A model generated the notes under the pieces. It was not told the origin of the DNA. It made no database searches and was given only the letters and a program-made list of their open reading frames with translations. The position numbers and the translations under genes are program-made. A stretch of 57,104 bases of DNA from Massilia sp. YIM B02763 (GTDB taxonomy: Bacteria > Pseudomonadota > Gammaproteobacteria > Burkholderiales > Burkholderiaceae_D), in the NCBI RefSeq assembly GCF_030412015.1, contig NZ_JASNRD010000020.1, forward strand, positions 1 to 57,104, given 5' to 3'. Each line of letters opens with the position of its first letter. The stretch's first letter is position 1. Of this stretch, positions 8,827-15,910 are shown one piece after another.

Positions 8827-8955
8827 ATGAACAAGCACCGCTTCGCCTGGCCCCTGCTGCTCGGGGCCTGCCTGCTGCTGACGGCGTGCCAGGACAGGCG
8901 CGAACCCGTCAAGCCAACCGTGGCGCAGACGCCGGCCGTCCAGCAAACGGCATGA
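8827..8955 (+). CDS. Small lipoprotein, 42 residues
   Basis: ATG at 8827 follows GGGAGGACATCCT, one of the best ribosome-binding sites in the window. The peptide has a basic N terminus (NKHR), a hydrophobic core and a lipobox LLTAC, so the mature lipoprotein begins at Cys21. The mature part is only about 22 residues (charged, then Pro/Thr/Gln/Ala rich). No family is recognised. It lies between the acyltransferase and the helicase and may be transcribed with either or neither. Confidence 0.7.
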   Translation: MNKHRFAWPLLLGACLLLTACQDRREPVKPTVAQTPAVQQTA

Positions 8956-9085
8956 TCGGGCCGGCGGCCGGGTTCGCGGCGGCCGAGATGCGCGGCGGCA
9001 CGGCGCCTGCCGCCGCCGACGCTCGCCTGGCGTCTCGGGACGTTGACGCGGTACACTGTCGCTTTTGCACAGTCCACATCCACCC

Positions 9086-10354
9086 ATGTCGTTTGCCTCG
9101 CTCGGCCTGATCGACCAGATCGTCCGCACCCTCGCCTCGCTCGAATACACCCAGCCCACGCCCATCCAGGCCCAGGCGATTCCCGCCGTGCTGGCCGGAC
9201 GCGACGTCATGGCCGCCGCCCAGACGGGCACCGGCAAGACGGCCGGCTTCGCCCTGCCCCTGCTGCAGCGCCTCGTGCAGGACGGTGCCCAGGTCGGCAG
9301 CAATGCCGTGCGCGCGCTCGTGCTGGTGCCCACGCGCGAGCTGGCCGAGCAAGTGCACGAGAGCGTGCGCGCCTATGGCGACGGCCTGCCCCTGCGCACG
9401 ATGGTCGCCTACGGCGGCGTCAGCATCAATCCGCAGATGATGCGCCTGCGCAAGGGCGTCGACGTGCTGGTGGCCACGCCGGGCCGCCTGCTCGACCTGC
9501 AGCGCCAGAACGCGGTGAAATTCAACCAGGTGCAGGCGCTGGTGCTGGACGAGGCCGACCGCATGCTCGACCTGGGTTTCTCGCGCGACATCGACAAGCT
9601 GCTGGCGCTGCTCCCCAAGCGCCGCCAGACGCTGCTGTTTTCGGCCACCTTCTCCGACCCGATCCGGGAACTGGCCGCCAGGCTGCTGCACGACCCCGTC
9701 GACATCGAGACGGCGCCGCGCAACACCACCGCCAAGGCGATCCGCCAGTGGATCGTCACGACCGATAAAAAGCGCAAGCCGGACCTGTTCCTGCACCTGT
9801 TGAAACGCCACGGCTGGAGCCAGGTGCTGGCCTTCGTCAAGACGAGGAAAGGCGTGGACCAGCTGGTCGACCTGCTGGCCGCGCAAGGAATCGGCGCCGA
9901 CTCGATCCACGGCGACAAGCCGCAGCCGGCGCGCCTGCGCGCGCTGGAGCGCTTCAAGGCGGGCGAGGTGCGCGTGCTGGTGGCCACCGACGTCGCCGCG
10001 CGCGGCCTGGACATCGACGAACTGCCCGTCGTCGTCAACGTCGACCTGCCGATCGTCGCCGAGGACTACGTGCACCGCACGGGCCGCACGGGCCGCGCAG
10101 GCGCGTCGGGCGAGGCGGTGTCGCTGGTGTGCGCCGACGAGGTGCAGCAACTGGCCGCCATCGAGGCGCTCACGGGCCAGACCCTGCAGCGCAAGGAAGA
10201 AGCCGGCTTCGAGGCAGAACACCGGGTGCCGCAGACGAACGCGGGCGGCCAGGTCGTCAAGAAGCCGAAGAAGCCCAAGAAGAACAAGGACGAACGGCGC
10301 GCCCAGGCCGATGCCAGGGTGGTGCAGGAAGACGTGCGCTTCCGCCGGACCTGA
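9086..10354 (+). CDS. rhlE: DEAD-box ATP-dependent RNA helicase, RhlE type
   Basis: A 422-residue RNA helicase with the full motif set: Q motif (YTQPTPIQAQAIP), motif I AQTGTGKT, Ia PTRELAEQV, II DEAD, III SAT, V ATDVAARGLDI and VI HRTGRTGRAG. The tail is short and Lys-rich (VKKPKKPKKNK), as in RhlE proteins, which act in ribosome assembly and RNA turnover. The ATG at 9086 (MSFASLGL) matches the usual family start; a TTG 21 bases upstream would add an unconserved heptapeptide. Confidence 0.93.
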   Translation: MSFASLGLIDQIVRTLASLEYTQPTPIQAQAIPAVLAGRDVMAAAQTGTGKTAGFALPLLQRLVQDGAQVGSNAVRALVLVPTRELAEQVHESVRAYGDGLPLRTMVAYGGVSINPQMMRLRKGVDVLVATPGRLLDLQRQNAVKFNQVQALVLDEADRMLDLGFSRDIDKLLALLPKRRQTLLFSATFSDPIRELAARLLHDPVDIETAPRNTTAKAIRQWIVTTDKKRKPDLFLHLLKRHGWSQVLAFVKTRKGVDQLVDLLAAQGIGADSIHGDKPQPARLRALERFKAGEVRVLVATDVAARGLDIDELPVVVNVDLPIVAEDYVHRTGRTGRAGASGEAVSLVCADEVQQLAAIEALTGQTLQRKEEAGFEAEHRVPQTNAGGQVVKKPKKPKKNKDERRAQADARVVQEDVRFRRT

Positions 10355-10439
10355 CCCTGCCGCGGCGCGCGGGCCGGCGGCCAGCAAGAATTGCGCGGCT
10401 GCCGTAAGATGGCGTCCCGATCACTCATCCTTTGCCGCC

Positions 10440-10769
10440 ATGACCGCTGCTACTACCGCCACCGCCGCCACCCTGCGCCATATCGTGATGTTCTCGTTCA
10501 AGGAAGGCACGACGCCCGCGCGCATCGACGCCCTCGTCGCCGGCCTCGGCGCCCTGCGCCAGGCCATCCCCCAGATCGCCGGCTACGAATGGGGCACCAA
10601 CGTCAGTCCGGAAAACATGAACGACGGCTTCACCCACTGCTTCACGCTGACGTTCGCGTCCGCCGAGGACCGCGACGCCTACCTCGTGCACCCGGCCCAC
10701 CAGGCCTTCGTCGGCACGCTCGGCGACTGCGTGCAGCGCGCCCTGGTGCTCGATTACTGGGCGCAGTGA
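10440..10769 (+). CDS. Dabb (stress-responsive A/B barrel) family protein
   Basis: A 109-residue cytoplasmic protein with a Dabb ferredoxin-like fold. LRHIVMFSFKEGTTPARIDALVAGL forms the first strand and helix, followed by GYEWGTNVSPENMNDGFTHC and HPAHQAFVG. Members form dimeric barrels; some are stress induced and some are small enzymes. No substrate can be inferred. It lies 85 bp after rhlE and 133 bp before mrdA on the same strand; the promoter inside the second gap suggests mrdA is separately transcribed. Confidence 0.8.
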   Translation: MTAATTATAATLRHIVMFSFKEGTTPARIDALVAGLGALRQAIPQIAGYEWGTNVSPENMNDGFTHCFTLTFASAEDRDAYLVHPAHQAFVGTLGDCVQRALVLDYWAQ

Positions 10770-10823
10770 AGCCGTCGGGTGGGCGGTGGAGCGCCTGCCC
10801 TGCGGCTTCTCCCTATGTAAGTA

Positions 10824-10852
10824 TTTCCATTCGGATAACGTGTCCCTATAAT
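10824..10852 (+). promoter_or_regulatory. Predicted sigma-70 promoter of mrdA
   Basis: TTTCCA at 10824-10829 (4 of 6 matches to TTGACA) is followed after exactly 17 bases by a perfect TATAAT at 10847-10852. The start codon of mrdA is 50 bases downstream, leaving a leader of roughly 44 bases. Confidence 0.65.
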
Positions 10853-10902
10853 CGAAGTTTTGCCCGCCGCCGGCGGGCAGGCTTCCCGCGGCGCCTTTCC
10901 GA

Positions 10903-12783
10903 ATGACCGACCTCCCCGACAGCGAGCGGACCATCCGCTCGTTCCGCACGCGCATCGGCGCCCTCGCCGCCTTCATGTTCCTCTGCTTCGCGCTGCTGGT
11001 GGCGCGCTGGATCTGGCTGCAGGTCCTCAAGCACGACCAGTACATGGCCCAGGCCGAGGACAACCGCATCGCCCTGCTACCGGTGGTGCCGACGCGCGGC
11101 CTGATCCTGGACCGCAACGGCGTCGTCATGGCCGCCAACGACTCGGCCTATACCCTCGAGATCACCCCGTCGAAGCTGGAGGCGAACCCCGATTCCGTGA
11201 TCGACGAGCTGGCCAAGCTGGTCGCGATCGACCGCAGGGACCGGCGCCGTTTCATGCACGTGATGGGCGAGTCCCCGCGTTTCGCCAGCATCCCGATCCG
11301 CACCCGCCTGAGCGACGAGGAAGTGGCCCGGTTCGCCGCCGAACGCTTCCGTTTTCCCGGCGTGGACGTGCAGGCGCGCCTGCTGCGCCAGTACCCGCTG
11401 GGCGAGACGGCATCGCATGTGCTGGGCTACATCGGCCGCATCAACCGCAAGGAGGCGGAAGCGATCGACGCCGGGGGCGACGCGGCCAACTACAACGGCA
11501 CCGACCACATCGGCAAGGAAGGCCTGGAAAAGAGCTACGAGGACGTGCTGCACGGTCGCACGGGCTACGAGGAAGTCGAGCGCGCGGCGACGGGACGGGC
11601 GATCCGCACGCTCGCGCGGCGCGCCCCCACGCCGGGCAGCAACCTGATCCTGTCGATCGACACGGGCCTGCAGAAAGTGGTCGAGGACGCGTTCGGCGAC
11701 ATGCGCGGCGCGCTGGTGGCGATCGAGCCGGCCACGGGCGACGTGCTGGCCTACGTCTCGCGTCCCGGCTTCGACCCCAACCTGTTCGTCGACGGCATCG
11801 ACGTGCAGAGCTGGAACGCCTTGAATACCTCGGCCGCCAAGCCGCTGCTGAACCGCCCGCTGTCCGGCACCTACCCGCCCGGCTCCACCTTCAAGCCTTT
11901 CATGGCGCTCGCGGCCCTGGAGCTGGGCAAGCGCACGCCCGGCCAGACGATCCACGACCCCGGCTTCTTCATGCTGGGCGGACACCGCACCAACGACGAC
12001 CGTCCCGGCGGCCACGGCGACGTGGACATGTTCAAGTCGATCGTCGTCTCCTGCGACACCTATTATTACCAGCTGGGCACCGAGATGGGCATCGACGCCA
12101 TCAGCGGCTTCATGAAGCAGTTCGGCTTCGGCCAGCCGACCGGCATCGACCTCGAACACGAAAAGACGGGCGTGCTGCCCTCGCAGGAATGGAAGCGCGA
12201 ACGCTTCCGCCGCAACCGCGCGGCCGGCCGCTGGGTCGGCGGCGACACGGTCTCCGTGTCGATCGGCCAGGGCTTCAACAACTACACGATGCTGCAGCTG
12301 GCGCACGCCGTGGCCACGCTCGCCAACGACGGCGTGATCATGAAGCCGCACCTCGTCAAGATGGTCGAGGACGCGGCCACGCACAAGCGCATCGCCACCG
12401 TGCCGCAGGCGTCGGGGCGCGTCCCGCTCAAGCAGGAAAACATCGACGTCGTCAAGCGCGCCATGGTCGGCGTGACATCGGTCCCGGGCGGCACCGGCTA
12501 CCAGGCCTTCCATACCGCCGCCTACACGGTGGGCGGCAAGACGGGCACGGCCCAGGTCGTGGGCCTGAACGGCGCCAAGTACAACAAGGCGATGACGCCG
12601 GAGCACCTGCGCGACAACGGCCTGTTCACCGCGTTCGCCCCGGCCGACAAGCCACGCATCGCGATCGCGGTCGTCGTCGAGAACGGCGGGTCCGGCGGCA
12701 CGATCGCCGCGCCCATCGTGCGCAAGGCGCTGGATTACTACCTGGGCGGCGCGCATGCCGCCGCGCCGGTAGCTGCTCCCTGA
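10903..12783 (+). CDS. mrdA: Penicillin-binding protein 2 (peptidoglycan D,D-transpeptidase)
   Basis: A 626-residue class B PBP of the elongasome, which crosslinks peptidoglycan during lateral growth with RodA. It has a single N-terminal anchor (IGALAAFMFLCFALLVARWIWL), a PBP dimerisation domain (about 60-260) and a transpeptidase domain. The catalytic SxxK is S328TFK, the second motif is S383CD (as SxD in PBP2 proteins) and the third is K546TG. The length is typical (E. coli PBP2 has 633 residues). rodA and mreBCD, often neighbours, are not visible here; the next gene converges only 3 bp away. Confidence 0.95.
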   Translation: MTDLPDSERTIRSFRTRIGALAAFMFLCFALLVARWIWLQVLKHDQYMAQAEDNRIALLPVVPTRGLILDRNGVVMAANDSAYTLEITPSKLEANPDSVIDELAKLVAIDRRDRRRFMHVMGESPRFASIPIRTRLSDEEVARFAAERFRFPGVDVQARLLRQYPLGETASHVLGYIGRINRKEAEAIDAGGDAANYNGTDHIGKEGLEKSYEDVLHGRTGYEEVERAATGRAIRTLARRAPTPGSNLILSIDTGLQKVVEDAFGDMRGALVAIEPATGDVLAYVSRPGFDPNLFVDGIDVQSWNALNTSAAKPLLNRPLSGTYPPGSTFKPFMALAALELGKRTPGQTIHDPGFFMLGGHRTNDDRPGGHGDVDMFKSIVVSCDTYYYQLGTEMGIDAISGFMKQFGFGQPTGIDLEHEKTGVLPSQEWKRERFRRNRAAGRWVGGDTVSVSIGQGFNNYTMLQLAHAVATLANDGVIMKPHLVKMVEDAATHKRIATVPQASGRVPLKQENIDVVKRAMVGVTSVPGGTGYQAFHTAAYTVGGKTGTAQVVGLNGAKYNKAMTPEHLRDNGLFTAFAPADKPRIAIAVVVENGGSGGTIAAPIVRKALDYYLGGAHAAAPVAAP

Positions 12784-12786
12784 GTG

Positions 12787-13161
12787 TTACTCCCCGGCCG
12801 GCAGCCGGTACACCTTGCCCGCCGTCGCGCCGGACTCTCCCCTGCCGGCGCGCAGGTCGCGGTACACGGCCGCGCGCATGATCATCATCGACACCACGGG
12901 CGCCGTCGCCATCACGAAGGCGGCGATGATCGCCTCGTGCACGACGGGGCGCGCCTGGGCCGCCGTGAAGTACACGACCGACGCCAGCAGGATGCTGCCC
13001 GTGCCAAGCGTGATCGTGATCGCGGGGCCGTGCATGCGCTGGTAGAAGGTGCGCAGGCGCAGCAGGCCCAGGGCGCCGATGAGCACGATGGTCGCGCCCA
13101 GCACGAGCAGCAAGGCGACGACGGCGGCGGCCCAGTCGGGAATCGCGTGCAGCGCGTTCAT
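12787..13161 (-). CDS. mrpG: Mrp/Pha monovalent cation/H+ antiporter subunit G
   Basis: A 124-residue membrane protein with three transmembrane helices and the family segment GALGLLRLRTFYQRMHGPAITITLGTGSILLAS. It is the last gene of the six-gene operon encoding the multisubunit Na+(K+)/H+ antiporter. Its ATG overlaps the mrpF stop by 4 bp (ATGA), indicating translational coupling. MrpG is needed for complex assembly. The C-terminal tail is polar. The stop lies 3 bp from the convergent mrdA stop. Confidence 0.9.
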   Translation of the reverse strand: MNALHAIPDWAAAVVALLLVLGATIVLIGALGLLRLRTFYQRMHGPAITITLGTGSILLASVVYFTAAQARPVVHEAIIAAFVMATAPVVSMMIMRAAVYRDLRAGRGESGATAGKVYRLPAGE

Positions 13162-13436
13162 TCGATGATCTCCCCGCGCATCAGGAACTTGGCCATGGCG
13201 ACGGTGGAGACGAAGCCGACCAGGGCGATCAGCATCGCGGCCTCGAAATACAGCTGGGTGCCGGAGCGGATGCCCAGCACCAGGGCCAGCACCATCCCCG
13301 TCATCCACAGGGTGTCCAGCGCGAGCACGCGGTCGTGCGCGGACGGGCCGCGCAGCAGGCGCACGGTACACAGCAGCATGGCGCCGATCACGCAGGCCAG
13401 CGCATAGTCCAGGGCATATTCAAGCAAGGTCGGCAC
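13158..13436 (-). CDS. mrpF: Mrp/Pha monovalent cation/H+ antiporter subunit F
   Basis: A 92-residue, three-helix inner-membrane protein. The family hallmark is in its centre: RLLRGPSAHDRVLALDTL, then a helix and the closing FVSTVAMAKFLMRG. It starts with GTG at 13436, inside the end of mrpE (17-bp overlap), and ends overlapping mrpG. It is a structural part of the antiporter complex. Confidence 0.9.
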   Translation of the reverse strand: MPTLLEYALDYALACVIGAMLLCTVRLLRGPSAHDRVLALDTLWMTGMVLALVLGIRSGTQLYFEAAMLIALVGFVSTVAMAKFLMRGEIIE

Positions 13437-13938
13437 GATCGGCCTCCGTCGTAAAGATGTCGAGCAAGGGTTGTTCGTAGCGTTGCTGGATGGTGTCGAT
13501 CCAGAACCGCTCGTCCTGCAGGTCGAACACGTGCAGCACGAGCTCGTGGCTGTCCGGCAGGATCTCGACCCACACGGTGCCCGGCGTCAGGTTGATCAGG
13601 CACGAAAGCAGGGCCAGGCCGTACGGGTCGCGCAGCGTCAAGGGCACCCGGATGAAGCTGGAATTGACCTTGGCGTAATCGGCGAACAGGATGATGCGGC
13701 AGACGTTGAAGCAGGAGCGCAGCACTTCGACCGTGGCCATGGCCAGCAGCCGGACCAGCGCCGCCGGCGCGCGCAGGCGCGGGTAGCCGCGCGGCTGCAG
13801 CCGGCGTCCCAGCAGCGGTCCCGCGATGCCCACCAGCGCGCCGAGCAGCAGGTGGCCGGGATCGACGCGCTGGTTCAGCAGCAGCCACAGCGCGCACAGG
13901 CCCAGCGAGACGACCGGATACGGCAGCCAGGTGCTCAT
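13420..13938 (-). CDS. mrpE: Mrp/Pha monovalent cation/H+ antiporter subunit E
   Basis: A 172-residue subunit with two N-terminal hydrophobic segments and the cytoplasmic MrpE domain. Family landmarks are NCRIILFADY-like NVCRIILFADYAKVNSS, the segment LTLRDPYGLALLSCLINLTPGTV and a C-terminal Asp/Glu-rich portion. The ATG at 13938 overlaps the mrpD stop by 4 bp. It belongs to the same complex as its neighbours and is probably required for full assembly and activity. Confidence 0.9.
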   Translation of the reverse strand: MSTWLPYPVVSLGLCALWLLLNQRVDPGHLLLGALVGIAGPLLGRRLQPRGYPRLRAPAALVRLLAMATVEVLRSCFNVCRIILFADYAKVNSSFIRVPLTLRDPYGLALLSCLINLTPGTVWVEILPDSHELVLHVFDLQDERFWIDTIQQRYEQPLLDIFTTEADRADLA

Positions 13939-15569
13939 GCGCCCTCCCCGCCGTTTGCCACGGCGGCGGCGCCCGCCACCGGTGCCGCATGCAGCACGCG
14001 TTCGATATAGTCCTGCGGCCGGTGGATGCCGTCGTTGGCCCGTCCCAGGTAGCCGAGGATCGGCCCGGCCTGCACCGTCATGAACACGGACAGGGCCAGC
14101 AGGAACAGCACGGGTACCACTTCCGAGCGGTGCAGGCGCGGCGGCACGGCGTTGCCGCCGGCCCAGAACGTGCGCACGCCGAAGCGCAGCATGGAAACCA
14201 GCGCGACGAGGCCGGACAGGATCACCAGCGCCATCAGGATCCAGCCGGATGGGCGGATGGCCTGTCCGGGATCGGGGTTGAGCAGTGCGTGGAACATGCC
14301 GAACTTGGCGACGAAGCCGGACAGCGGCGGCAGGCCCGCGATCATCAGCGCGCAGGCGGCGAAGGACAGCGCCAGGAAGGCCATCGCGGCCGGCACCCCG
14401 CGCCCGACCGGGTCGATCGGCGAATCCTCGACGGCCCACGCCTCCATCGTCACGGCGAGGATGGCGGCGCGCGGCGTGCGGATGCGGTCGATCAGTTCGA
14501 TCAGCAGCAGGAAGGCGGCGATCGCCAGCGTCGAGCCGACGAGGTAGTACAGGCCGGCCGCCACCAGCGAAGGCTGGCCGTAGCCGATGACGGCCAGCAG
14601 CGTGCCGGACGACACCGTCGCGCCGTAGCCGGCCATGCGGCCCGCGCTGTCGGTCGACAGCATGCCGGCGGCGCCGAACACGATGGTGGCCATGCCGCCG
14701 GCCAGCAGCGCGTCGTAGCCGAAACCGGCTGCCGCGCCGGCGCCCGCCGGGAACAGCAGGAGCCACAGGCGCAGGATCGCGTAGGCACCGACCTTGGTCA
14801 TCAGCACCAGCATGGCGGCGGCCGGCGGCGCGGCCGCCGCGTAGGTCGTGGGCAGCCAGAAGCCCAGCGGCCACATGGCGCTCTTGATCAGGAAGGCCAG
14901 CGCCAGCACGGCCGCGCCGATCTGCAGCAGGCCGGCGTCCGCGGCCGGCATGGCGGCCATGCGCGCGGCCAGGTCGGCCATGTTCAAGGTGCCCGCCGTC
15001 GCATAGATCAACGCGGTCCCGAGCAGGAACAGCGAGGACGCGGCCAGGTTCACGGCCACGTACTGCATGCTGGCGCGCAGGCGCTCGGCGTTGTAGCCGT
15101 GCAGCACCAGGCCGTAGGACGCGGCCAGCATCACCTCGAAGAAGACGAACAGGTTGAACAGGTCGTGGGTGAGGAAGGCGCCGTCGATGCCCATGACGAG
15201 GAACTGGAACAGCGTGTGGAAATGCACGCCGATGCGGCCCCAGCGCAGCTTGGCGAAGTGCAGCGAGGCCAGCGCCAGCAGCGCCGTCAGCAGCAGCATG
15301 AGGGCGGCCAGGCGGTCGGCCACGAGGGCGATCCCGAACGGCGCCGCCCAGTTGGCGGCCAGGTAGACGCCGATGCCGTCGGCCCAGTAGCCGCCGTCCG
15401 TCATCGCGACGAGGACGAGGCTGGTCGCCAGCAGGCCCAGCACCGACGCGTAACTCAGCGCGAACTTCAGCCGGTGCCAGCCCTGGGTCAGCGGCGCCAG
15501 CGCCGCCCCGCACAGCAGCGGCAGCAGGATCGGCACGAGCAGGATGTGCTGGATCCAGGGCTGCGTCAT
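13935..15569 (-). CDS. mrpD: Mrp/Pha monovalent cation/H+ antiporter subunit D
   Basis: A 544-residue polytopic protein homologous to the proton-pumping subunits of respiratory complex I (NuoL/M/N). The core proton-antiporter domain includes FNLFVFFEVMLAASYGLVLHG and the Lys-bearing FLIKSAMWPLGFWLPTTYAAA. About 14 helices are expected. MrpD together with MrpA forms the ion-translocating core. The ATG overlaps the mrpC stop by 4 bp. Confidence 0.93.
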   Translation of the reverse strand: MTQPWIQHILLVPILLPLLCGAALAPLTQGWHRLKFALSYASVLGLLATSLVLVAMTDGGYWADGIGVYLAANWAAPFGIALVADRLAALMLLLTALLALASLHFAKLRWGRIGVHFHTLFQFLVMGIDGAFLTHDLFNLFVFFEVMLAASYGLVLHGYNAERLRASMQYVAVNLAASSLFLLGTALIYATAGTLNMADLAARMAAMPAADAGLLQIGAAVLALAFLIKSAMWPLGFWLPTTYAAAAPPAAAMLVLMTKVGAYAILRLWLLLFPAGAGAAAGFGYDALLAGGMATIVFGAAGMLSTDSAGRMAGYGATVSSGTLLAVIGYGQPSLVAAGLYYLVGSTLAIAAFLLLIELIDRIRTPRAAILAVTMEAWAVEDSPIDPVGRGVPAAMAFLALSFAACALMIAGLPPLSGFVAKFGMFHALLNPDPGQAIRPSGWILMALVILSGLVALVSMLRFGVRTFWAGGNAVPPRLHRSEVVPVLFLLALSVFMTVQAGPILGYLGRANDGIHRPQDYIERVLHAAPVAGAAAVANGGEGA

Positions 15570-15910
15570 GCTTCCGGCTCCCTGCCGTCGACGTGGTCCG
15601 TGCCCGTGAGGCCGCGCGCGGCGATCATCACCACCAGGTACAAGGCCGTGGTGGCGAAGCCGATCACGATGGCGGTCAGCACCAGCGCCTGCGGCAGCGG
15701 ATCGGCCAGCAGCTTGGGATCGGGCACGCTGCCGGCCGGCGTGAGCGGCGCGCGGTCGACCCACAGCCGGCCCATAATGAAGATGAACAGGTTCACGGCG
15801 TACGACATCAGCATCAGCCCGATCAGCACCTGGAAGCTGCGCGGGCGCAGCACCAGCCAGATGCCGGAGCCGAACACGATGCCGATGGCCAGCGCGATCA
15901 CGATTTCCAT
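15566..15910 (-). CDS. mrpC: Mrp/Pha monovalent cation/H+ antiporter subunit C
   Basis: A 114-residue, three-helix protein homologous to NuoK. It shows IVIALAIGIVFGSGIWLVLRP, then LMLMSYAVNLFIF, and the third segment with the NuoK-like LPQALVLTAIVIGFATTAL. The ATG shares its last base with the first base of the mrpA TGA stop (1-bp overlap), so translation is almost certainly coupled. The subunit helps form the proton path of the antiporter. Confidence 0.92.
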   Translation of the reverse strand: MEIVIALAIGIVFGSGIWLVLRPRSFQVLIGLMLMSYAVNLFIFIMGRLWVDRAPLTPAGSVPDPKLLADPLPQALVLTAIVIGFATTALYLVVMIAARGLTGTDHVDGREPEA